From CAYNWT01 sp964450955 (lineage in GTDB: Bacteria; Planctomycetota; Planctomycetia; Planctomycetales; Planctomycetaceae), in NCBI GenBank assembly GCA_964450955.1, contig CAYVFI010000052.1:1-36677 (forward strand): DNA of 36,677 bases. The letters are read 5' to 3'. Of the stretch, positions 1 through 7,453 are shown piece after piece. The translations under genes were made by a program, and so were the position numbers. Under the pieces are notes generated by a model. It made no database searches, was not told the origin of the DNA, and worked only from the letters and a program-made list of their open reading frames with translations. The first letter of the stretch is position 1; each line of letters opens with the position of its first letter.

Positions 1-63
1 GATTCCTTGTTGGATATTGGATATTCGTCCGCCACTCTCCCCGCTTCCGGGAGAGCCGGAATG

Positions 64-191
64 ATCGCTCGTTGAAAGCGGGCACAAAGCGGAACCGCCA
101 GCCACCTCGTCCCTCTTTAGGCCAAAGGTCGGGCTGTAAGCCCGCGTGAGGGCACCGCGCAAGTTGAGCAATCAGAACCCAAACGAGCGAT
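64..191. repeat. Putative small element bounded by 10-bp inverted repeats
   Basis: Bases 64-73 (atcgctcgtt) and 182-191 (aacgagcgat) are perfect reverse complements about 108 bp apart. They enclose the unit aggtcgggctgtaagcccg at 126-144, which recurs near the right edge of the window. The arrangement resembles a small non-autonomous element with terminal inverted repeats. No target-site duplication is obvious, so the mobile origin is only a suggestion. Confidence 0.3.
126..144. repeat. Interspersed repeat, left copy
   Basis: The 19-base unit aggtcgggctgtaagcccg occurs here and identically at 36648-36666. It contains a small hairpin (cgggct / agcccg). The upstream flanks also agree loosely, as both copies follow an accTCG-CCC-TTTAGG-like stretch. 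Two copies in one 37-kb window suggest a genome-wide repeat family. Confidence 0.65.
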
Positions 192-234
192 ACTTTGTTT
201 CTCGGTCTGCCCTCTCCCGCGGCTGAGACCGCGA

Positions 235-256
235 CCTCTCCCGCAAGCGGGAGAGG
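235..256. repeat. Perfect palindrome downstream of the PDZ gene
   Basis: cctctcccgc and gcgggagagg form a perfect 10-bp stem separated by two bases (aa). It lies 15 bases past the stop of the minus-strand gene and a partial copy of the left arm occurs just upstream (211-220). There is no T-run, so it is better read as a REP-like repeat than as an intrinsic terminator, although it could stabilise transcript ends. Confidence 0.6.
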
Positions 257-271
257 TGACTGGCGCGGGGC

Positions 272-1324
272 TTATGGCTTTTGTTCGGGCTTCTTTGCTG
301 GTTTCAGACCGGGAGGAACACGGCGCGGTTTGTTGGTCGGTGGATGCCATTCGCCAAGTGTGGCTTCGAGGTTTTCTACCTTGCCCGAAAGATCGCGTTC
401 GACTTTTAGCTTGATGGATTGACCAGCTTTCCTGCTTCTCAGCTGATCGACCAGATCAGGGAAATCCCGCACGATCCTTCCGTCGAGTTCGAGAATGGTG
501 TCACCAGCTTTCAGCCCGGCTTGCGCACCGGCCAGCCCTTCGACGACATCACTGACGAAACAGCCACCGGGGTTACTGGAACCTTTGATTCCAAGCATAC
601 CTGAGCCGCGTCGAGCGATAGTGGTGGTGTCGAACACTGATTCCAGTTCGACGATTCTCTTCTCCGGAATCTTCACACCGTCGATCAGGTAAATCAGAAC
701 TCCCGTACCCCGCAATCGGCGGACGTACTTCAACCCGTCAGCCCCACCTTTCCATCGTTCGTTCAACACCACCGATGGCGGTTCTCTATCGACCAAACCC
801 TGACGAAGCGCAGGCGGTTCAGCCCAGCCGTCAGGGGGCCGATCAAAGTTGTAGACCCTGGCCCCAAGTTGCTCCAAACTGGCAAGCGCGATCCGGACCC
901 TTGTTTCCACGTTTCTGGATAGAACCCCTTGAGCCTGTTCGGCGAGTTCCTGCCGCTGGGAAAACACCAACCCCTCTAGTGCTTTATCCGCCGCAGCTAT
1001 GGCGGCGGGATCTTTGCCGATGTAAGCAGATTCGAATATCGACACTGCCCGAACCGCTAACTCTAGCCGACCGGTTTGAACACGTTTCAGCAACGGCTCA
1101 ATGGCGCGGTCACCCATTTTCAAGAGAAGCCGTGTTGCCTGCTGACGCTTCTTGAAGCTCGGTGATTCCAACTGGGAAATGATAGCGCCGATCGCTGACG
1201 CCGGTTCCTGAGAAACAGCTTCCTGAGCAGCGAACGCGGCAGTGACTCGCATTGAGACCAGCACGCACGCGATGAGCACGTGCAGCGGAAACTTGTTTGA
1301 GTGATTTTTGTCTGATGTACTCAC
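272..1324 (-). CDS. Exported protein with HEAT-like helices and a C-terminal PDZ domain
   Basis: The 350-aa product starts at an ATG and has a signal-peptide-like N-terminus: basic residues, a hydrophobic stretch at about 13-32 and a probable cut after A-F-A. Residues 42-150 are helical and HEAT/armadillo-like (for example RQQATRLLLKMGDRAIEPLL). Residues 241-325 form a PDZ domain with a GxLGIKG loop and the typical stretch AGLKAGDTILELDG. The tail is rich in Pro and Lys. PDZ domains bind C-terminal or exposed peptide segments, so the protein may be a periplasmic scaffold or a regulator of a protease. No protease domain is present. It is the last gene of a likely minus-strand operon, 49 nt after the GYF_2 gene. 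Its function is unknown. Confidence 0.8.
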   Translation of the reverse strand: MSTSDKNHSNKFPLHVLIACVLVSMRVTAAFAAQEAVSQEPASAIGAIISQLESPSFKKRQQATRLLLKMGDRAIEPLLKRVQTGRLELAVRAVSIFESAYIGKDPAAIAAADKALEGLVFSQRQELAEQAQGVLSRNVETRVRIALASLEQLGARVYNFDRPPDGWAEPPALRQGLVDREPPSVVLNERWKGGADGLKYVRRLRGTGVLIYLIDGVKIPEKRIVELESVFDTTTIARRGSGMLGIKGSSNPGGCFVSDVVEGLAGAQAGLKAGDTILELDGRIVRDFPDLVDQLRSRKAGQSIKLKVERDLSGKVENLEATLGEWHPPTNKPRRVPPGLKPAKKPEQKP

Positions 1325-1373
1325 GCTCGGATTCTACACGGAACAGCCGGTGCCAGCACAAGACCGGGTAGGA

Positions 1374-1973
1374 TTACCGTGGCGACTGCGTACCCGGCCG
1401 CTCGTGCTCCCCACCTTTAATCATGAGCAATATTCCGCACACGAGGCTTGGTATGTTGAAAGTCACGACGCCCACCACAATCTGCCAGACAGACAGACTT
1501 TTTGCTCTTGCCCCAAACTGATGGTTGGGGATGCGATCGACTTCCTGGTACAGCTTGTATTCGTTCCAGGCCAGGAAACCCAACGGAATCGCCATGAAAA
1601 TGAATATGCAACTGGCCGCCCACAACGCGACATAAACACAATTTGACACGGTGGAAATCAGCAGCGGAATCTTCAGGGCCTCGGGGGTTCTACCTGTATC
1701 AGGCTGCAACGCTGGCGCTGGAGTTCGGTAGGGGTTCGAAGAATCCGGCCCGACGTAAGTCTCTGCAAATTGCTTGTTAATCGGTGGCGGAACCGGACCA
1801 GCGCCGCTGGCAAACAGGCCAGCCACGGTCGATGCTGCCGACCAATCTACAAACCCGTCTCGCCACAACAGGTCGGTCGGCTGGATACCTCCAGTCCCTG
1901 CCAGGCGGTGGAGTTCTTTCTCACTGACCGGACCGTACTGCTGACCATCGATCGCGTAATACCAGTCTGACAC
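1374..1973 (-). CDS. GYF_2-domain membrane protein
   Basis: The N-terminus (WYYAIDGQQYGPVSEKEL, about residues 4-21) and the following TDLLW-W motif define a GYF_2 (DUF4339) domain, usually a protein-interaction module at the membrane. A Pro-rich linker follows, then two hydrophobic regions (about 100-135 and 155-185) that fit a small C-terminal membrane domain. I chose the GTG at 1973, giving 199 aa, because GGAGGG lies 10 nt upstream and the protein then begins right at the domain. An in-frame GTG at 1991 would add six residues but has no ribosome site. It lies between the EboE-like gene and the PDZ gene on the same strand. The partner of the GYF domain cannot be read from sequence. Confidence 0.8.
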   Translation of the reverse strand: MSDWYYAIDGQQYGPVSEKELHRLAGTGGIQPTDLLWRDGFVDWSAASTVAGLFASGAGPVPPPINKQFAETYVGPDSSNPYRTPAPALQPDTGRTPEALKIPLLISTVSNCVYVALWAASCIFIFMAIPLGFLAWNEYKLYQEVDRIPNHQFGARAKSLSVWQIVVGVVTFNIPSLVCGILLMIKGGEHERPGTQSPR

Positions 1974-2000
1974 TTTGCTAAGGCCCTCCACTTAAACAAC

Positions 2001-3209
2001 TTAGGTGGTTCCATCCGACACCTGGTCGGTGCGAATCTCACTAAGTAGTTCGTCGGTCGCTTCGATTTCCTGGCACAAACCCGTCACAAGATCCACGGAT
2101 TTTCCATCCGGCAAGACCTCCCACGTGTAAGTCTCAATTTCCAGGTGCGGAGCGTAGTCCAGCGCCGCGACCAGGCCCAACGCCTGTTTGAGCTCCGTTC
2201 GAGTCGTCTGCAGCGGCCCCAATTCTTCGGCATTCACCGGAACGTGATAGTGAATCCGCCACGCTTCCGCTCGATCGAACTCCGAATAGTCCGCTTCGTC
2301 ACGCAGGACGTCCCGAGTATCCAGGTCGAACCGGTTAAAGATCTCGCCGGAGGAATGCTTCGCAAACGTCTGATGCAGGTACCGCGGTTCGACAAATCGC
2401 GCGAGCGCCTCGCGGCCTTCGCGATTCGTTTCCGGATTCTTAAGCTCAATCGCATTACTGATGTGTAGCTTGTTGATCCGAATGCCATTCTCGACCAGTA
2501 AACCAATCGATTCGGCAATGTCTTCAAACTCAACAGCCTGGTGGCAAACATCAAAGCACAAACCGATGTACTCCGTCACCTCATCAAGCGCGTTCTTGCT
2601 GGCGGCGTAGTCTCGAAGATCGTTGAAAATTGGCACAGCAAGATGCGGTATCGAACTAATGTGGCAACACGGTTCGGGTTCAATAGCCAGCCGGATACAC
2701 CGACCAGTTTCCTGGTGCAACGCGGCCAACGCTTTGGCAGTCTGAATAAGTTGCTCGTAGCATTCTTCGTGGAAATTCTCAGAACGCTGGTTCATCCGTC
2801 CGCCCAACGGCAAGGTAGACAGACTACCTTCCATTTCGTCAGGCAACAGAACACTCAGCACCTTCGCGCAATCGAGTGTGTAGTCGCGGCGTTCGTCAGT
2901 CGTCCAGTCCGGTAGGTAGACGTTCTCTTTAACGCGTTCGCTGTGAAAGTCGCCGAAGGGAAACGTGTTTAACGTGTAACACGGCAGTTCGCGTTGGTTT
3001 AGCCGACCGTGAAATCGCTTCAGCAGATCGTCCGATTCCAATAACTCGGAAACCACCGACCGGGCCAGCCACAGGCCGGCAGCCAGAGGTTGACCAGACG
3101 CTTTCCGAACCTCCGATGTGTACTGGTCCAGACCTGCATCGACTTCCGCGACGGTTCGGCCCGCATGGACGTTGGTGCAATAGCTAATGGGCAGCGTCGA
3201 AAGACTCAT
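2001..3209 (-). CDS. eboE: EboE-like xylose-isomerase-type TIM-barrel protein
   Basis: The 402-aa protein begins with an ISYCTNVHAG stretch, which I recognise as typical of EboE, a metabolite-trafficking protein of the eustigmatophyte/bacterial ebo cluster. The fold is a xylose-isomerase-like TIM barrel. Candidate metal or active-site residues are in LAIEPEPCCHISS, CFDVCHQAVEFED, NKLHISNA and LEIETYTW. In cyanobacteria ebo genes help export scytonemin precursors. Here the other ebo genes are absent from the window, so the substrate is unknown. Its ATG overlaps the arsC stop by four bases (ATGA), so the two are probably translated in coupling. Confidence 0.8.
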   Translation of the reverse strand: MSLSTLPISYCTNVHAGRTVAEVDAGLDQYTSEVRKASGQPLAAGLWLARSVVSELLESDDLLKRFHGRLNQRELPCYTLNTFPFGDFHSERVKENVYLPDWTTDERRDYTLDCAKVLSVLLPDEMEGSLSTLPLGGRMNQRSENFHEECYEQLIQTAKALAALHQETGRCIRLAIEPEPCCHISSIPHLAVPIFNDLRDYAASKNALDEVTEYIGLCFDVCHQAVEFEDIAESIGLLVENGIRINKLHISNAIELKNPETNREGREALARFVEPRYLHQTFAKHSSGEIFNRFDLDTRDVLRDEADYSEFDRAEAWRIHYHVPVNAEELGPLQTTRTELKQALGLVAALDYAPHLEIETYTWEVLPDGKSVDLVTGLCQEIEATDELLSEIRTDQVSDGTT

Positions 3210-3649
3210 GCGCCGGCCGCTTCACCAAAGTGGCTTTCCAGTTTCGTTTTAATCTCGTCACGAACCCGACGGAAAACGGCCATCTTTTGTTCATCGGTTC
3301 CTTCCGCGTGAGCCGGATCGTCGAAGGGCCAGTGCAGGCGTTCAACGGGTCCGGGAAAAGAAGGACATTCCTTTTCCGCCCCGGAACACACGCTAATTAT
3401 GAGATCAGGCGCGGTTCCATCCGGCGGCAGGAACTCGTTAATCGATTTGCTAACGAGATCAGAAATATCGATCTGCAGTTCGGTCATGGCAGTCACGGCC
3501 ATGGGATGAACATAGCCAGCAGGCTTCGAACCCGCAGACAGTGACGTAAACCGATCGGAACCCATCTCGCGCAGCAGCCCTTCAGCCATCTGGCTGCGAC
3601 ACGAATTCCCCGTACACAGAAACAAAACGCGTTTTGTATTTTTAGTCAT
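3206..3649 (-). CDS. arsC: Arsenate reductase, thioredoxin-coupled type (low-MW phosphatase fold)
   Basis: The 147-aa protein shows the P-loop C-x5-R of the low-molecular-weight phosphatase fold (LCTGNSCRSQMAEG, Cys12 to Arg18). It also has a redox pair, Cys87 and Cys94 (CSGAEKEC), and the catalytic DP motif (FDDPA, near 109-111). That three-cysteine pattern matches thioredoxin-linked ArsC, which reduces arsenate to arsenite. The ATG at 3649 gives the normal family length. A TTG further up would add 13 unrelated residues. No arsenite exporter or ArsR lies nearby, so a role as an ArsC-like phosphatase cannot be excluded. It heads a minus-strand run that continues into eboE with a 4-bp overlap. 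Confidence 0.9.
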   Translation of the reverse strand: MTKNTKRVLFLCTGNSCRSQMAEGLLREMGSDRFTSLSAGSKPAGYVHPMAVTAMTELQIDISDLVSKSINEFLPPDGTAPDLIISVCSGAEKECPSFPGPVERLHWPFDDPAHAEGTDEQKMAVFRRVRDEIKTKLESHFGEAAGA

Positions 3650-3906
3650 GCTTTGATTGTATCGACCAACGACGACGATCAAAGTCAAAGCAAGAAGCCC
3701 ATCGTTTGTTTAACGGTAAGCCAAACGCAACCGCGCTTCAGGCGCAGATGGTGTCCGGCATGTGGCCGGAACCAGTGCAACGTGGTGCTTAGCAGTGGGT
3801 TCGAAACCGGTTACTTCGCACCGCTAAAGACGCGCGATTACTGCGCGCTGGCTTGACGTTACACAAATCAGAGGCACGGTTCACGAAACATCTGCGACAC
3901 CGTTAA

Positions 3907-6063
3907 CTACTCGACCGACAGGATCCAGCGCAGGCCGGCCATCAGTTCGCGGCAACGTCCCTCGAACGTCGCCATCTTGCGAACCCATCCGATTGACGTG
4001 ATGGTGATTTCCACTTCGACGGGCTTGTACGGTCGCTTGCGATCTGGTTCGGCGCTTCGAATTTCACGCAGAATCAGCTCGACCGTGACAGGTTTGCGGT
4101 CGTCTTCGGCTCCCCAAAACGGAAGCAGCCCTTTTTGGCCAAACTGAATTCGAGCCGACTTGCCGTCGTAGTCCAACATGATTCCGTAATTCTCATCCGC
4201 GAACGTACCGAGTTTGATACGCAGAATTTCCGGAGAAAAATTACCCGTCACCGTGTGGTTGTAGACAAACCCATCCGCTGTTCGTTCGAACGTTCCCTGA
4301 TTCGCTTCTTCCTGCTCATCTGGCTTTTCCTCTTCGTCATTGTCGTAGCCAGGCCAGCAAACTCGGTTTCGCCCCGTCTCTTTCGCCTCGTAAAGACACT
4401 TGTCGGCTCGATCGAATGCCGATTGCACCGTGTCAGTCAGTTGAACCTCACCCACGCCAAACGACGATGTGATCCGGCGGTCGTCCATGCCACCAACTTC
4501 AGACGCAGCAATCGCCTGTCGTAACCGTTCCGCTCGACGAACAGCATCCTCAAGGCCAGTGTCCGGGCAAAGAAGAACAAACTCTTCCCCGCCGTATCGA
4601 CCAACCAGTTCGCCCGAGTATGTTTCGTGTTGCAGCAGCTTTGCCAGTTCAACCAACACACGGTCGCCAACGGCGTGCCCATAGTTGTCGTTCACACTCT
4701 TAAAGTGGTCGACGTCGAGAAAGATGATGCTGACCGGGAATGAACCTCCGGTCTGCTTCAACTCTTCCAACATCTTTTCCAGCTGCGACTCTAAGCGCCC
4801 ACGATTGGCCACGCCTGTCAGTGCGTCGCGGGAGGCCTGCATCTTTAATTCGCGGTACTCGTGAGACTTCGTGCCACTATGTGATTTGTCGTGATAAATC
4901 TCCGCCGCGCCGCAGATACCGTTTTGATCGCAGACTGGAATGGTCTGAACCTCAATCTCGGTCCAACTTTCGTCCGCCTTTTGCATCATCCGCTTATCCA
5001 GCCTGATCTGGCCGTCAGCCAGAACTGCGGCGATGGTAGATCCAAGCTGCACCGTGGCGGACGTTTCTTCCACCGGCTTGGACGGGATCAGCTGGTTGCT
5101 CATCCGATGCCCCAACAAGAGGTCCGCCGGACGCTGCAGCAACTGTGTTGCTCCAGGGCTCCAGACGACAATGCTTTGGTGACGGTCCACGATGCACAGT
5201 CCGTCGTAAGTCGATTCAATCAGACTTAAACATCCAAATAGACAGCTAAATAGTCGAATCTCAGCAGACTGCTCCGCAGTTATCACGCCCGGTGTTTGCG
5301 AAATCGCGTTCTCATCAAGCGTCAGCAACGCCTGGCCTTCGCGGTCGTACCAGCGAATCAAAGCTCGCACAATATTGCCGTCGAATCGCGTGCCCGATTG
5401 CTCGTGCAGAATCCCCATCACTTCTTCGTGTGAGTGACCGCGGCGGAAGCTCTTTCGGGTACTCAGTGAATCGTAAGCATCGGCCACTGCCAGAATACGA
5501 GAACCCAGATGAACCTCACCCGTCACCTGATCTTCGGCCTCCGAGTACTGGTCGTACATCTGTGACAACATCTGAATAAATTCGCGATCGGCTCGACATG
5601 CCTGGAAGATCGCAACGGCCACTCGGTGAAATTTGACGATGAGGTCGTACTCAGCCGAACTCAACTTGCCAGGTTTCAACAAAATATGGTCGGGTATCGC
5701 AATCTTGCCGATGTCGTGCACCAGCGCCGCGACTTCCAGTAATGAACGCTGACGAGCCGTCCAGCCCAGCATTTCGGCGATGCCGACTGAGATCATCGCA
5801 ACACGACGTGAATGCTCGACGGTAGCGGGGTCTCGATGGTGCAGAACGCTTAATAGTCGGCGAGCGATGTGCCGTAGCTGACCAGCTTCACTTACGTCAG
5901 CCGCCTGAGCCTCATGTCCGAGCGCAAGCAACTCACCAAGTACATGCGATGTCTTCATGTACTCATTCATTGGCGTTTGCTGCCATGATGCTGGTTCGGT
6001 TGTTGAATGCGTGCTCAACACATGCCCTTCAAGAAGCCCGCGAGTGTTGTCGTATTGCGACAC
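3907..6063 (-). CDS. Degenerate HD-domain, PAS and GGDEF signalling protein
   Basis: The 718-aa protein has, in order: an HD phosphohydrolase-like domain (about 65-240, with HDIGKIAIPD at 116-125), a PAS-like region (about 275-395), a GGDEF diguanylate cyclase domain (about 405-570, with intact RYGGEEF at 489-495) and an unassigned C-terminal domain (about 590-718). The HD part aligns with HD-GYP proteins on both sides of the signature, but the HHExxDGxGYP segment is replaced by an acidic stretch around 168-183. It is therefore probably inactive as a c-di-GMP phosphodiesterase. The RxxD inhibitory site upstream of GGEEF is also missing. Net c-di-GMP synthesis is the likely activity. The start used is GTG; a later ATG at 5970 is possible. 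proC lies 91 nt upstream on the same strand. Confidence 0.9.
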   Translation of the reverse strand: MSQYDNTRGLLEGHVLSTHSTTEPASWQQTPMNEYMKTSHVLGELLALGHEAQAADVSEAGQLRHIARRLLSVLHHRDPATVEHSRRVAMISVGIAEMLGWTARQRSLLEVAALVHDIGKIAIPDHILLKPGKLSSAEYDLIVKFHRVAVAIFQACRADREFIQMLSQMYDQYSEAEDQVTGEVHLGSRILAVADAYDSLSTRKSFRRGHSHEEVMGILHEQSGTRFDGNIVRALIRWYDREGQALLTLDENAISQTPGVITAEQSAEIRLFSCLFGCLSLIESTYDGLCIVDRHQSIVVWSPGATQLLQRPADLLLGHRMSNQLIPSKPVEETSATVQLGSTIAAVLADGQIRLDKRMMQKADESWTEIEVQTIPVCDQNGICGAAEIYHDKSHSGTKSHEYRELKMQASRDALTGVANRGRLESQLEKMLEELKQTGGSFPVSIIFLDVDHFKSVNDNYGHAVGDRVLVELAKLLQHETYSGELVGRYGGEEFVLLCPDTGLEDAVRRAERLRQAIAASEVGGMDDRRITSSFGVGEVQLTDTVQSAFDRADKCLYEAKETGRNRVCWPGYDNDEEEKPDEQEEANQGTFERTADGFVYNHTVTGNFSPEILRIKLGTFADENYGIMLDYDGKSARIQFGQKGLLPFWGAEDDRKPVTVELILREIRSAEPDRKRPYKPVEVEITITSIGWVRKMATFEGRCRELMAGLRWILSVE

Positions 6064-6154
6064 AAAAAACCTAGGTCACCAGAATGATGTGTCAAACCAA
6101 CAAGTTGTTGCGGCCGACTGGTTGTAACGATTCTTCCGATTGTTGCTGGCTCGG

Positions 6155-6970
6155 TCAGGATTCTCCTAGTTGGACAGACCGCTCCTTCGCTGCAACAACC
6201 GCGTTCATGACGGCCGCTCGCATCCCTCCACGTTCAAGCTCATGAATCGCTGCGATAGTCGTTCCACCCGGACTTGCCACAGCATCTTTAAGCACTCCCG
6301 GATGCTGGCCCGTTTCCAGAACCATTCTGGCCGCGCCGAGAACCGTTTGTGCGGCCAGTTTCGTAGCCATGTCGCGTGGCAAGCCAACACGGACACCTCC
6401 GTCACTTAATGCCTCTATAAACTGATAGACGTAAGCTGGCCCACTGCCTGACACCCCAGTGACCGCATCGATTTGAGATTCGGAGACCCCGACCACTTCA
6501 CCAACCGTGGCCATCATCGTTTTCGCAAGCTCCACGTCAGCAGGCTCGGCACCACAACCGGTAACCACAGCAGAAATACCCGCGCCAATCAGGGCCGGCG
6601 TGTTAGGCATGACGCGAACAATCCGAGTCGTCTCGCCAAACAACGCGTGTAGCGTTTGCAGCCTGACACCGGCCACAACAGACACCAACAACTGATGCGA
6701 TTTAAGCTGCGCCACCTCGCTTGCGACAGCGCCCACATATTGCGGCTTCACAGCCAGCACAACGATGTCAGCCTGCGCGGCGCCTTCACTACTACTTGCT
6801 GTCGTCCCGCAGCCAGTTGTTCGCGAAAATTGCTCTCTCGCGACCTCGGACGGGTCACTGGCGGTCAGCAAACCGACATCCGTAAAGGATTTCACCAACC
6901 CGATCGCCATCGCAGTCGCCATTCGCCCGGCTCCGATGAAGCCAACAGTTGGTTTTTCTGTCCCCGTCAA
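6155..6970 (-). CDS. proC: Pyrroline-5-carboxylate reductase
   Basis: The 271-aa protein has the N-terminal Rossmann motif (VGFIGAGRMATAMA) that binds NAD(P)H and the C-terminal P5C reductase signature (ASPGGTTIAAIHELERGG). It catalyses the last step of proline synthesis in the cytoplasm. The length is normal for the family. The start is a TTG, supported by a strong GAGGAG six to seven bases upstream (6977-6982), so translation from this rare start is credible. The GGDEF gene follows 91 nt downstream on the same strand, but no functional link between them is evident. Confidence 0.96.
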   Translation of the reverse strand: MTGTEKPTVGFIGAGRMATAMAIGLVKSFTDVGLLTASDPSEVAREQFSRTTGCGTTASSSEGAAQADIVVLAVKPQYVGAVASEVAQLKSHQLLVSVVAGVRLQTLHALFGETTRIVRVMPNTPALIGAGISAVVTGCGAEPADVELAKTMMATVGEVVGVSESQIDAVTGVSGSGPAYVYQFIEALSDGGVRVGLPRDMATKLAAQTVLGAARMVLETGQHPGVLKDAVASPGGTTIAAIHELERGGMRAAVMNAVVAAKERSVQLGES

Positions 6971-6976
6971 AAGTCT

Positions 6977-6982
6977 CTCCTC
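6977..6982 (-). promoter_or_regulatory. Shine-Dalgarno site deciding the TTG start of proC
   Basis: GAGGAG on the minus strand sits six bases upstream of the TTG at 6970. It is one of the few strong ribosome sites in the window and is the reason for preferring this start. Confidence 0.6.
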
Positions 6983-7201
6983 TAAATCGATTTTGTGTGG
7001 CGAGCGAAAGAGAACCGGTTATGCGCGACCGCAAAACTCTGGAAGCTACTGTACGCCAACCTGCAAGATAACAACGGATCTTTGAACTCACTTTGCGGAC
7101 ACAGATCCATCCGGCCATTTGTGATTTTCAAATACAGGTCTGTAGTATGAGCACGAAAGCGCATGCAAATGTGGCCCATCGGACTTACGACTCGACTTTT
7201 G

Positions 7202-7217
7202 TCACGACCCGTCGTGA
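7202..7217. promoter_or_regulatory. Operator-like perfect dyad
   Basis: TCACGAC and GTCGTGA are perfect reverse complements separated by CC. The site is central in the divergent intergenic region, a usual place for a dimeric repressor or activator. No regulator gene is adjacent, so binding is an inference. Confidence 0.3.
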
Positions 7218-7387
7218 ACCATTCATCATGTTTTTGGTCTGCACAGTCGCTGTACTGTGAGCCATTTCTGCCTGCACTCTCAAAGTATAAGGCGTGAAAC
7301 CGCATGAACTCAAAAGAGTGCCGGGGACGCCTTCATTGTTTTTTCGGTGCATCGGCATGCCATGTTGCAGGCTACGCGATCACCCGC

Positions 7388-7453
7388 ATGACTCCCGAAC
7401 CGCCGCCTGAAGAACTTGTCCAAACATACTTCTGCAAACCGACCACGGCATGA
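7388..7453 (+). CDS. Possible 21-residue upstream ORF coupled to the aldolase gene
   Basis: An ATG at 7388 opens a 21-codon frame (MTPEPPPEEL then VQTYFCKPTTA). Its TGA overlaps the ATG of the next gene as ATGA. The geometry would allow translational coupling. There is no obvious Shine-Dalgarno before it and the frame may be chance. Confidence 0.2.
   Translation: MTPEPPPEELVQTYFCKPTTA

Larger units (their letters stand above)
1..271. other. Intergenic region with palindromic repeats, no gene
   Basis: I see no credible gene here; the short open frames have no recognisable content. The stretch holds several dyads: an imperfect ctctccc/gggagag hairpin at 35-55, an inverted pair at 64-73 and 182-191, a tcgggct/agcccg unit at 126-144 and a perfect 10-bp-arm palindrome at 235-256. 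It lies downstream of the minus-strand PDZ gene. This looks like a landing zone for interspersed palindromic repeats. Confidence 0.6.
6971..7449. other. Divergent intergenic region between proC and the aldolase-type gene
   Basis: About 480 bp separate divergently transcribed genes, so it should hold both promoters. I cannot place a convincing -35/-10 pair. The clearest structure is the dyad at 7202-7217. A 21-codon open frame at 7388-7453 leads into the downstream gene. No longer gene is credible here. Confidence 0.5.

Noticed and set aside
3650..3688. TTG start adding 13 residues to arsC
   Set aside because: The extra residues precede the normal family start and there is no ribosome site.
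3653..3856. 67-codon plus-strand frame upstream of arsC with a CPACGRNQC segment
   Set aside because: The cysteine pair looks zinc-finger-like, but there is no ribosome site, no continuation and no family match.
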